Shown here: positions 1-6,319 of the stretch, piece by piece | Layout: every line of letters begins with the position of its first letter | How positions within the stretch are numbered: the stretch's first letter is position 1 | Assembly: GCA_934316925.1 (NCBI GenBank) | Contig: CAKREC010000054.1 | Span: 1 to 11,685, forward strand | Origin: an uncultured Eubacterium sp. | Lineage (GTDB): Bacteria > Bacillota > Clostridia > Lachnospirales > Lachnospiraceae | Length of the DNA: 11,685 nt | Reading direction: 5' to 3' | The notes under the pieces: generated by a model | Told to the model about the DNA's origin: nothing | The model's input: only the letters and a program-made list of their open reading frames with translations | Databases searched by the model: none | Position numbers and translations under genes: made by a program

Positions 1-1017
1 CCGAATGGCATTTCCGGGCTGGCAGAAAAGGTCCGGGAAAATGGAATTGAATTTGGATTGTGGATGGAACCGGAGATGATCTCGGAAAACAGCCGGTTGT
101 ATCAGGAACATAAAGACTGGTGTCTTCAGGTAAAGGGAAGAGAGCGTTCCCAGTGCCGTCATCAGCTTACTTTGGACCTGAGCAGAAAAGATGTGTGTGC
201 ATACCTTATCAATGTGTTGGCAAATCTGCTCAATTCAGCACCGATTTCTTATGTGAAGTGGGATATGAACCGGCACATGAGCAATGTTGGATCGCTGGCA
301 CTTCCACCCGAACAACAGGGCGAGGTAGCGCATCGTTATATGCTGGGACTGTATCAGATCATAGATTCGCTCACGCTGGCATTTCCGGATGTGTTGTTTG
401 AAAGCTGCTCCGGTGGTGGCGGAAGATTTGACCCTGGTATGTTGTATTATATGCCTCAGACCTGGACGAGTGATGACACGGATCCGATCGAACGGCTGAA
501 GATCCAATACGGAACCAGTATGGTTTATCCGATCAGCACGATGGGAGCGCATGTTTCTGCGGTTCCGAATCATCAGTCTGGCAGAGTGACTCCGTTAAAG
601 ACCAGAGGCGATGTAGCAATGAGCGGAAACTTTGGTTATGAGCTGGATCTTTCACAGTTTACGGATGTCGAAAAGGACGAAGTAAAACAGCAGATCGAAC
701 AGTATAAAGAGATCCGGGGATGGCTTATGAAGGCGGATATGTATCGTTTGCGGAATCCGTTTGAGGACAATATATGCTCATGGATGTATTTGTCGGAGCA
801 AAAAGATCAATTCTTTTTGGTTGCTGTACAGATCATGGCACAGGTCAATTATGGCCCGGTTCGTTTAAAATGTCAGGGGCTGGAACCAGAGGCAATATAT
901 AAAAATACAGAAACCGGAATTTCTTATTCGGGTGGAGAACTGATGGAGATTGGTATTGCAACATGGTTCCATGGAGATTATCAGAGCCAGACATGGATCT
1001 TTGAACGACAGGGTTGA
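1..1017 (+). CDS. Alpha-galactosidase, GH36 family, C-terminal part (5' end outside window)
   Basis: The reading frame is open from base 1, so the gene starts upstream of the window; the ATG at 58 is internal. Family knowledge: GH36 alpha-galactosidases release terminal alpha-1,6-galactose from raffinose-type sugars and galactomannan, usually in the cytoplasm, by a retaining mechanism. Visible motifs are GLWMEPEM (about 49-72), VKWDMNRHMSN with the expected nucleophile Asp at 262-264, ESCSGGGGRFDPG (about 400-437), and WTSDDTDP with the expected acid/base Asp at 472-474 (first Asp of the pair). The stretch MVYPISTMGAHVS and a C-terminal beta-domain follow. All catalytic residues in view are intact, unlike in the next gene. 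The stop is TGA at 1015-1017. The next gene begins 27 bases later with no terminator between, so the two are probably co-transcribed. Substrate specificity within GH36 cannot be told from this part. Confidence 0.93.
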   Translation, partial: PNGISGLAEKVRENGIEFGLWMEPEMISENSRLYQEHKDWCLQVKGRERSQCRHQLTLDLSRKDVCAYLINVLANLLNSAPISYVKWDMNRHMSNVGSLALPPEQQGEVAHRYMLGLYQIIDSLTLAFPDVLFESCSGGGGRFDPGMLYYMPQTWTSDDTDPIERLKIQYGTSMVYPISTMGAHVSAVPNHQSGRVTPLKTRGDVAMSGNFGYELDLSQFTDVEKDEVKQQIEQYKEIRGWLMKADMYRLRNPFEDNICSWMYLSEQKDQFFLVAVQIMAQVNYGPVRLKCQGLEPEAIYKNTETGISYSGGELMEIGIATWFHGDYQSQTWIFERQG

Positions 1018-1044
1018 AGATAAAATACAGAAAGGCTATCGATT

Positions 1045-2904
1045 ATGGATACGTGGAAAGACATACAAGTTGAAAAGACAATAGATTTTATGGCAGGCGC
1101 AGGAGATGGACTTGGTGTTTTGGTAAAGAGTCCGGATCGAATACAGATTTCTACTTGGAAAAAGGATGCTGAAAAGTGCCAGTTGTGTCTTTACGGAGAA
1201 ACGGCTGTCGGTGGAAGAAAGACGAAAAAGATACCGATGGCGTCTTTTTGCGAGATTGGAGCGGAAGATGTGTTTTCGGTAACACTGTGTGCGCCGGGAT
1301 TATGCCAGAGCCTGCAAGGTGTTTCGTATGATTTTTGTATTGATGGCAGTCATGTTGTGGATCCCTATGCCAAGAGAATCCGAGGCAGAGAAAAGTTTGG
1401 ACGACATCAGGACCGTATTCTGGGAGTTTTTGATTTTCAGCAATTTTCCTGGGACGGAGACAAGAAAGAAAAGCTTCCGGTACAGGATATGATCCTGTAT
1501 CAATGTCATGTGCGGGGCTTCACAAAGCATGTCAGCTCCGGAGTGGAGACAAAAGAACGGGGGACTTTTGCCGGACTGCAACGCAAGATTCCCTATTTAA
1601 AAAATCTGGGCATCAATGCGATCCTTCTGATGCCAGTTTATGACTTTGATGAGCTGATGAAAGATGAAAAGGGAACACCCACCGGCAAGATAAACTATTG
1701 GGGCTATGCAGCAGATGCTTTTTATTTTGCCCCGAAAGCATCCTATGGATCGGGAGATGAATCTACAAGCGTAGAACTGAAAAAGATGATAAAAGAACTT
1801 CATCGGGAAGGGATTCAGATCATTCTGGATATGTACTTTACAAAGCAACGTCCAGAATTTATTGTCCGCTGTCTGCGGTATTATGTTACAGAGTTTCATG
1901 TGGATGGATTCCGGATCAATCAGGATTCGATCGATCTTTGCTGGATTATGGAAGATCCGATCCTTTCCCATATTAAATTGATCGGCAGTCATTGGGATGA
2001 GCAGCCGGTGGAAGCTGGGAAAGAACGTCTGCTGGAGATGAATGATGGATTTTTAGTAGATGCCAGAAGGTATCTGAAAAGTGATGAGGGACAGACGCAG
2101 AGATTTGCGTACCGCATGAGGGAACAGAAAAAAGGCGTGGGTGTTATTCACTATATCGCCCAGAACAATGGGTTTACGCTCCGGGATCTGATTTCCTATG
2201 ATGTGAAACACAATGAGGAAAATGGCGAAAAAAACCAGGACGGCACAGATCTCAATTACAGCTGGAATTGTGGCGCCGAAGGACCGTCCAGAAAGAAAAT
2301 AGTCAGAACAACCAGAGAGAAGCAGGAGAGAAATGCACTGGTTATGAATTTTCTTGGAATGGCAAGTCCGATGCTTTTAGCAGGAGACGAATTTGGCAAT
2401 ACGCAGAAGGGAAACAACAACGCCTATTGTCAGGACAACAATACCACATGGCTGGACTGGAGATTGACAGAGAAAAACCGGGACACCTTTGAATTTGTCA
2501 GACAATTGATCACGTTCCGGAAAAAACAGCCGTTGTATCATCAGGATCATCTGCTTACCGGAATGGACGGAAAAGGACTGGGCATGCCGGATGTCTCATT
2601 CCATGGGACAAAGCCGTGGAAGACGGATTTTTCCTATTACAGCAGAGAACTTGGAATTTTGTTTTATGGGGGTTACTATCAGGGAGAAAGCTTATATTTT
2701 GCATTCAATTTTCATTGGGATGAAAGAGAATTCTTTTTGCCGGATGTGGAGATAAAAGGACACTGGGAAGTTCTTTTTGACACCAGCATAATGTATGGCA
2801 GTACACCAAAAAAGGTTGTCATCGCGGATCATCGATGTACGGTTGCACCGCGTTCTATATTGGTTTTGAAAAGTGTAAAAGAACAAAGGGATGCCGGCAA
2901 ATGA
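1045..2904 (+). CDS. Catalytically degenerate GH13 protein of the isoamylase/GlgX debranching type
   Basis: The protein has 619 residues; ATG 1045 follows AGAAAGG at 1029-1035. Residues about 15-140 look like a CBM48-type N-domain ending in a VDPYAKR motif. The GH13 barrel starts near residue 152 (YQCHVRGFTKH), and GINAILLMPVYDFDE follows at 189. Later GlgX/isoamylase signatures are well kept: GFTLRDLISY, KHNEENGEKNQDGT, NYSWNCGAEGP, LLAGDEFGN and GNNNAYCQDN. The catalytic positions are not kept. The nucleophile Asp of GFRFD is Asn292 (GFRIN), the acid/base Glu of the AEPWD motif is Ser315 (GSHWD), and the HD of region IV is Asn374-Asn375. Region I reads DMYFTK instead of DVVxNH and is followed by a deletion. 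The frame is unbroken, so this looks like a selected pseudoenzyme, perhaps a glycan-binding or regulatory subunit, as plant isoamylase ISA2 is for ISA1. That role is inference; loss of hydrolysis is strongly suggested by the residues. Confidence 0.88.
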   Translation: MDTWKDIQVEKTIDFMAGAGDGLGVLVKSPDRIQISTWKKDAEKCQLCLYGETAVGGRKTKKIPMASFCEIGAEDVFSVTLCAPGLCQSLQGVSYDFCIDGSHVVDPYAKRIRGREKFGRHQDRILGVFDFQQFSWDGDKKEKLPVQDMILYQCHVRGFTKHVSSGVETKERGTFAGLQRKIPYLKNLGINAILLMPVYDFDELMKDEKGTPTGKINYWGYAADAFYFAPKASYGSGDESTSVELKKMIKELHREGIQIILDMYFTKQRPEFIVRCLRYYVTEFHVDGFRINQDSIDLCWIMEDPILSHIKLIGSHWDEQPVEAGKERLLEMNDGFLVDARRYLKSDEGQTQRFAYRMREQKKGVGVIHYIAQNNGFTLRDLISYDVKHNEENGEKNQDGTDLNYSWNCGAEGPSRKKIVRTTREKQERNALVMNFLGMASPMLLAGDEFGNTQKGNNNAYCQDNNTTWLDWRLTEKNRDTFEFVRQLITFRKKQPLYHQDHLLTGMDGKGLGMPDVSFHGTKPWKTDFSYYSRELGILFYGGYYQGESLYFAFNFHWDEREFFLPDVEIKGHWEVLFDTSIMYGSTPKKVVIADHRCTVAPRSILVLKSVKEQRDAGK

Positions 2905-2914
2905 CATCCCTTTT
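2885..2914. terminator. Bidirectional intrinsic terminator between convergent genes
   Basis: A perfect 9-bp stem, AAAGGGATG (2885-2893) with CATCCCTTT (2905-2913), has an 11-base loop and T-rich sequence on both exits. The GH13 stop codon TGA (2902-2904) lies in the loop, and the minus-strand gene ends four bases away at 2918. Confidence 0.75.
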
Positions 2915-2917
2915 GCA

Positions 2918-3109
2918 CTAGAATTTGTGATTTTCTACAATTGGGTCAAACAGATCCAGAGCACAATAACTTTCAGGAGTAAAATGTTTACAGGTAGTAC
3001 AGGATACATCGGTGTCTCCGGTCGAATTGGCACACTGGCAACTTGGTTTTACCGCATAGGCGCTGCAGTGTTTTGCAACATTGCGGTATGTTTGTTCATC
3101 TGCACGCAT
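2918..3109 (-). CDS. Small cysteine-rich protein (63 aa), function unknown
   Basis: The start ATG (3109-3107) has an ideal GGAGG Shine-Dalgarno at 3120-3116, six bases upstream; the stop is TAG. The protein has six cysteines (C15, C24, C26, C37, C40, C49) with a CxC and a CxxCxH arrangement, plus His14, His42 and His61. It shows no signal peptide or membrane segment, so a cytoplasmic metal-binding or redox-sensitive microprotein is plausible. Pro- and aromatic-containing patches (KPSCQCAN, KHFTPESYC, LDLFDPIV) look like a conserved folded protein rather than a chance frame. Transcription runs convergent to the GH13 gene and ends at the shared terminator just past its stop. I do not recognise a named family. 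The opposite-strand frame 2891-3199 is treated as its shadow. Metal binding is inference from cysteine spacing alone. Confidence 0.7.
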   Translation of the reverse strand: MRADEQTYRNVAKHCSAYAVKPSCQCANSTGDTDVSCTTCKHFTPESYCALDLFDPIVENHKF

Positions 3110-3142
3110 AGAAAGCCTCCATTCTACCGCGTTTGCGGTGGC

Positions 3143-3171
3143 TTGATTTTTAGGAACGATACTAGTATGGC
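3143..3171 (+). promoter_or_regulatory. Possible promoter of the DUF5721-like gene
   Basis: TTGATT (3143-3148) is followed after 17 bases by TATGGC (3166-3171), a weak -10. A 7-bp hairpin sits just upstream (3124-3130 with 3135-3141, loop GTTT) and lies in the leader of the divergent minus-strand gene. The 86-base gap between the divergent genes must hold both promoters; no clear minus-strand one was found. Confidence 0.3.
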
Positions 3172-3195
3172 TTTGATAGGAGAAAATTATTCGTT

Positions 3196-3642
3196 ATGAT
3201 TACAGGAAATATTGAGAGTGTGAAAGAATTTATGCAGGGACTTTTTAATGGAGATATGTTCGACCGGTTTCATGTTTCTTCCTGCATGATTACTACTTTT
3301 GTAGAATACAGTATTGATGGCAAATATAACAAAAATTGGTTTGAAAATGGCGAAAAAGATCAGGAAGCATCCGGTCTCATTACATGGCTGGAAATTAAGC
3401 CGATGGTTTATCAGATGATCCGCGGTCACAGGACTCCGGAAAAAATGAAGATCGATTTCTGTCACTATATGCCGGACGGCGATGTGGCATCGATCCGTAT
3501 TGAATATCAGGATGACCAGCTTCGGTTTTATACCGGATATATGCAAAAGGAATTTACATTGAACAAAGAAAAGCAGCAGGAATGGGATGAAAATTGTCTC
3601 TTATTTTTCAAGAAAAATCAAATTATTAGCAATCTGGCTTAA
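3196..3642 (+). CDS. DUF5721-like conserved hypothetical protein (148 aa)
   Basis: A ribosome binding site AGGAGA lies at 3178-3183, about 12 bases before the ATG. The soluble protein has a short N-terminal helix (IESVKEFMQGLFNGDMF), a beta-rich stretch with ITTFVEYSIDGKYNKNWFE, a middle segment WLEIKPMVYQMIRGHRTPEKMKIDF, and a final helix with WDENCLLFFKK. This order matches my memory of the DUF5721 family of Lachnospiraceae, where an Ile-Thr-Thr-Phe-like strand, an IDG turn, an IKGxRTP motif and a WDE..FF tail recur. The function of that family is unknown. No catalytic motif, membrane segment or signal peptide is visible. Its last codons overlap the CIRCE operator placed before htpG, and the htpG promoter begins 18 bases after its stop, so readthrough into htpG is possible. 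Family assignment is moderate; the gene itself is well supported. Confidence 0.8.
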   Translation: MITGNIESVKEFMQGLFNGDMFDRFHVSSCMITTFVEYSIDGKYNKNWFENGEKDQEASGLITWLEIKPMVYQMIRGHRTPEKMKIDFCHYMPDGDVASIRIEYQDDQLRFYTGYMQKEFTLNKEKQQEWDENCLLFFKKNQIISNLA

Positions 3643-3652
3643 TGAGTGCTAA
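3626..3652 (+). promoter_or_regulatory. CIRCE element (HrcA operator) upstream of htpG
   Basis: TTAGCAATC, nine bases, then GAGTGCTAA: 17 of 18 arm bases match the CIRCE consensus TTAGCACTC-N9-GAGTGCTAA (only position 7 of the left arm differs), with the exact 9-base spacer. It spans the stop codon of the DUF5721-like gene (TAA 3640-3642) and ends seven bases before the -35 of the htpG promoter. CIRCE is bound by the repressor HrcA and normally controls groESL and the dnaK operon. Confidence 0.88.
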
Positions 3653-3659
3653 ATTTTCC

Positions 3660-3688
3660 TTGACATTGAATATTTCTAGTATTATTAT
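3660..3688 (+). promoter_or_regulatory. Housekeeping-sigma promoter of htpG
   Basis: TTGACA (3660-3665), 17 bases, TATTAT (3683-3688); the spacing is ideal and the -35 perfect. An alternative -10 TATACT at 3686-3691 would need a 20-base spacer. Transcription would start near 3695, leaving a leader of about 35 bases with AGGAGG at 3716-3721. The CIRCE element sits just upstream. Confidence 0.75.
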
Positions 3689-3730
3689 ACTTTTTAAAGA
3701 TAATAATTCGTAAATAGGAGGCAGATAATC

Positions 3731-5749
3731 ATGCAGCAAGAACAAGGAAATTTAGCAATTGATTCAGAAAATATTTTTCCGATTATAAAAAAATGGATGT
3801 ATTCCGATCATGATATTTTTATTCGTGAAGTGATCAGCAATGGCTGCGATGCCATTACAAAATTAAAGAAATTAGACCTGATGAGTGAAACCTCTTTACC
3901 TGAGGATTACAAAGGTAAGATTGAGGTTACGGTAAATCCGGAGGAAAAGACGATTACATTTACCGATAATGGCCTTGGTATGACGGATGCGGAAGTCAAG
4001 GAGTATATCAATCAGATCGCATTCTCCGGAGCCGCAGATTTTCTGGAGAAATATAAAGATAAAGCCAACGATGAGCAGATCATTGGTCATTTTGGCTTAG
4101 GCTTTTATTCTGTATTTATGGTAGCAGATACTGCTGAGATCCACACACTTTCCTATAAAGAAGGGGCGCAGGCTGTTCATTGGGAGTCCGATGGTGGTCT
4201 GACTTATGAGATGGGACCAAGTGAAAAGGATACCGTGGGAACGCAGATCATTCTTCATTTGAATGAGGACAGTTACGAATTTGCCAATGAATATCGTGTT
4301 CGCGAAGTGATTGAAAAATACTGTTCTTTCATGCCGGTAGAGATTTTCTTGTCAAAAGAAAATGAAGAGCCGGAATATGAGACGATTCCAAGTGAGGAAG
4401 TTTTGGACACCGATACAGTTGTAGAAGAGATCGTTGAGGAGCCAAAAGAGGACGAAAAAGACAAGGAACCGGTTAAAAAGACAAAGATCGTAAAACGTCC
4501 GGTTTCACTTAGCGATACGACACCACTCTGGACCAAGCATCCAAATGAATGTACGGAAGAAGAGTACAAGACATTTTACCGCAAAGTATTTAATGATTAT
4601 AGAGAGCCGTTGTTCTGGATCCATCTGAACATGGATTATCCATTTAACTTAAAGGGTATCCTGTATTTCCCAAAAGTAAATATGGAATATGAAAATGTAG
4701 AAGGAATGATCAAGCTTTATAATAATCAGGTGTTCATTGCGGACAATATCAAAGAAGTGATCCCTGAATTCCTTATGCTTTTAAAAGGTGTGATCGATTG
4801 TCCGGATCTGCCATTGAATGTAAGCCGTAGTGCATTGCAGAATGATGGATTTGTGAAAAAAATCTCCGATTACATCACGAAGAAAGTTTCAGACAAACTG
4901 GCTGGCATGTGCAAGACAGACCGGGAGAATTATGAAAAATATTGGGATGATATCAGCCCATTTATCAAATTCGGATGCTTGAAGGATGAGAAGTTCAAAG
5001 AAAAGATTAAGGACTATGTATTGTTTAAGGATTTGGATGACAAGTATAGTACATTGAGTGAGTATCTGGAGACACTTCCGGAGCCGGAACCGGTTGCTGA
5101 AGTGGTTGAAGAAGGAAAAGAAGAAGATTCAGCACCACAAGAGCCACCAAAGAAAATTGTGTATTATGTGACTGATCTGCAGCAGCAGAGCCAGTATATC
5201 AACATGTTCCGTCAGCAGAATATGAATGCCGTTGTTTTGCTTCATAATATTGATCAGCCATTTGTATCTGCACTTGAAGCGGGAGAGGATGTCAAATTCC
5301 AGCGCATTGATGCGGATCTGACCGATGCGTTCAAAGAAGAAGGCGACAAAGAAAAACTGGAAAAAGAGACCGAAACACTGAAAAAGTTGTTCCAGAAAGC
5401 TACCGGAAAGGACTCATTGGAAGTCAAAGTAGAACGCCTGAAAGATGAGAAGGTTTCTTCTATGATCACAATGTCGGAGGAATCCAGACGTATGCAGGAT
5501 ATGATGAAGATGTATGCAGCCAACGGCATGGGCGGTATGGATTTAGGTGATATGGGACAGACCCTGATCTTAAATGAAGGAAATGCTTTGGTACAGTATG
5601 TTCTGAATCATGAGGATGGAGAACACACCGACTTGTTCTGCAAACAGCTTTATGATCTGGCATTGCTCAGTCATCAGCCATTGGCAGCAGACAAGATGAC
5701 AGAATTTATCGAGAGAAGTAATCAGATCATGATGTTATTGGCCAAATAA
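3731..5749 (+). CDS. htpG: Molecular chaperone HtpG (bacterial Hsp90)
   Basis: HtpG is a dimeric cytosolic ATP-dependent chaperone that remodels client proteins. The N-terminal GHKL ATPase shows the catalytic Glu33 in REVISNGCDA with Asn37 and Asp40, DNGLGM with Asp79, GHFGLGFYS at 119-127 (the lid glycine motif), and GTQIILHL at 170. The middle domain starts near residue 260 (PLWTKHPNE, EEYKTFYRKVF) and carries the conserved Arg366 in NVSRSALQ. The C-terminal dimer domain includes a Met-rich stretch before LNEGNALVQYVLNHE. At 672 residues it is longer than E. coli HtpG (624). The excess is a highly charged linker at about 209-257 and a Glu/Pro-rich tract at about 450-475. The start is fixed by AGGAGG at 3716-3721. 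It is expressed from its own promoter next to a CIRCE operator, so heat-shock repression by HrcA is likely. A co-transcribed orphan gene follows. Confidence 0.97.
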   Translation: MQQEQGNLAIDSENIFPIIKKWMYSDHDIFIREVISNGCDAITKLKKLDLMSETSLPEDYKGKIEVTVNPEEKTITFTDNGLGMTDAEVKEYINQIAFSGAADFLEKYKDKANDEQIIGHFGLGFYSVFMVADTAEIHTLSYKEGAQAVHWESDGGLTYEMGPSEKDTVGTQIILHLNEDSYEFANEYRVREVIEKYCSFMPVEIFLSKENEEPEYETIPSEEVLDTDTVVEEIVEEPKEDEKDKEPVKKTKIVKRPVSLSDTTPLWTKHPNECTEEEYKTFYRKVFNDYREPLFWIHLNMDYPFNLKGILYFPKVNMEYENVEGMIKLYNNQVFIADNIKEVIPEFLMLLKGVIDCPDLPLNVSRSALQNDGFVKKISDYITKKVSDKLAGMCKTDRENYEKYWDDISPFIKFGCLKDEKFKEKIKDYVLFKDLDDKYSTLSEYLETLPEPEPVAEVVEEGKEEDSAPQEPPKKIVYYVTDLQQQSQYINMFRQQNMNAVVLLHNIDQPFVSALEAGEDVKFQRIDADLTDAFKEEGDKEKLEKETETLKKLFQKATGKDSLEVKVERLKDEKVSSMITMSEESRRMQDMMKMYAANGMGGMDLGDMGQTLILNEGNALVQYVLNHEDGEHTDLFCKQLYDLALLSHQPLAADKMTEFIERSNQIMMLLAK

Positions 5750-5761
5750 AAGGAGACGATT

Positions 5762-6196
5762 ATGGGTAAAACCGGTTTGGATATAAAAACATTTCACGAA
5801 GGCATCGTGATGAAAAATGCCGTTGCCAATATGAACTGTTGTGTGCCACACACGGAAGATGAGATCGTGTTTCGGTATCTTGCGATCACCTGTGAAGACG
5901 GGGAAGCGCTGATGGCTTACTCTGACAGGAAGGGTTTTGCTGAGTTTGAGCGTAATTTCCATAGCATGCGTTTTACAGCATATCATGAATTTTTCACGAC
6001 GACACAGCGACTGACCGAATACCGGGGAAATCTGAAGTTGGACTATTATGAGAGACGGCCGGATTCTTGTTACCGGGTGGCAGAAAATCTGGATGAGGCA
6101 ATGAAGTCATTCGGAGAAGAAAAGCGGGGAGAAACCCATATTACCATCCTTGGACAGTATGCAAAAAGTCCGGAAGAGGATAGAATGAACGGTTAA
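5762..6196 (+). CDS. Hypothetical protein linked to htpG (144 aa)
   Basis: AAAGGAG at 5749-5755 precedes the ATG with good spacing. The gene begins 12 bases after the htpG stop with no terminator, so it shares the htpG transcript and probably its heat-shock control. The protein is soluble and mixed alpha/beta. It is rich in charged and aromatic residues, with two adjacent cysteines (NCCVP, about residue 26) and aromatic motifs such as FTAYHEFFTTTQRLTEYRG and KLDYYERRPDSCYRVAENL. No signal peptide, membrane segment or recognised catalytic motif is visible. I do not recognise a family. Its position makes an HtpG-related role (client, cofactor or stress protein) a reasonable but untested guess. 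Confidence 0.78.
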   Translation: MGKTGLDIKTFHEGIVMKNAVANMNCCVPHTEDEIVFRYLAITCEDGEALMAYSDRKGFAEFERNFHSMRFTAYHEFFTTTQRLTEYRGNLKLDYYERRPDSCYRVAENLDEAMKSFGEEKRGETHITILGQYAKSPEEDRMNG

Positions 6197-6200
6197 CGAT

Positions 6201-6259
6201 AAACACACATGGTATTCAAGGAATGTTGTATGACTTATTTTGACTATCATGTGTGTTTT
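6201..6259 (+). terminator. Long-loop inverted repeat, probable terminator after the htpG operon
   Basis: AAACACACATG (6201-6211) pairs perfectly with CATGTGTGTTT (6248-6258), an 11-bp stem with a 36-base loop and four T at 6256-6259. The stop of the preceding gene is five bases upstream. The loop is longer than usual for a terminator, so an operator or attenuator role for the next operon is an alternative; the 3' arm runs into the -35 region of the next promoter. Confidence 0.5.
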
Positions 6260-6273
6260 GCTGTTATAAAGTA

Positions 6274-6282
6274 TGCTATAAT
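6274..6282 (+). promoter_or_regulatory. Extended -10 promoter of the EamA transporter operon
   Basis: TGC followed by a perfect TATAAT (6277-6282) forms an extended -10. The -35 at 17-base spacing (6254-6259, TGTTTT) is poor and lies in the 3' arm of the inverted repeat. The ribosome binding site is AGAGGAAG at 6304-6311. Confidence 0.6.
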
Positions 6283-6319
6283 ATAGAAGAAAAAGAGGTC
6301 AAGAGAGGAAGTATGAAAA

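Noticed and set aside
1018..1044. Independent promoter or terminator between the GH36 and GH13 genes
   Set aside because: The 27-base gap holds only a ribosome site; no hairpin or promoter hexamers were found.
2891..3199. Plus-strand open frame of 102 residues after the GH13 gene
   Set aside because: It starts inside the GH13 stop region and terminator, has no ribosome site, and lies opposite the better supported Cys-rich gene.
4273..4569. Minus-strand Ser-rich frame inside htpG
   Set aside because: Its Ser-rich composition is the antisense image of the Glu/Lys-rich charged linker of HtpG.
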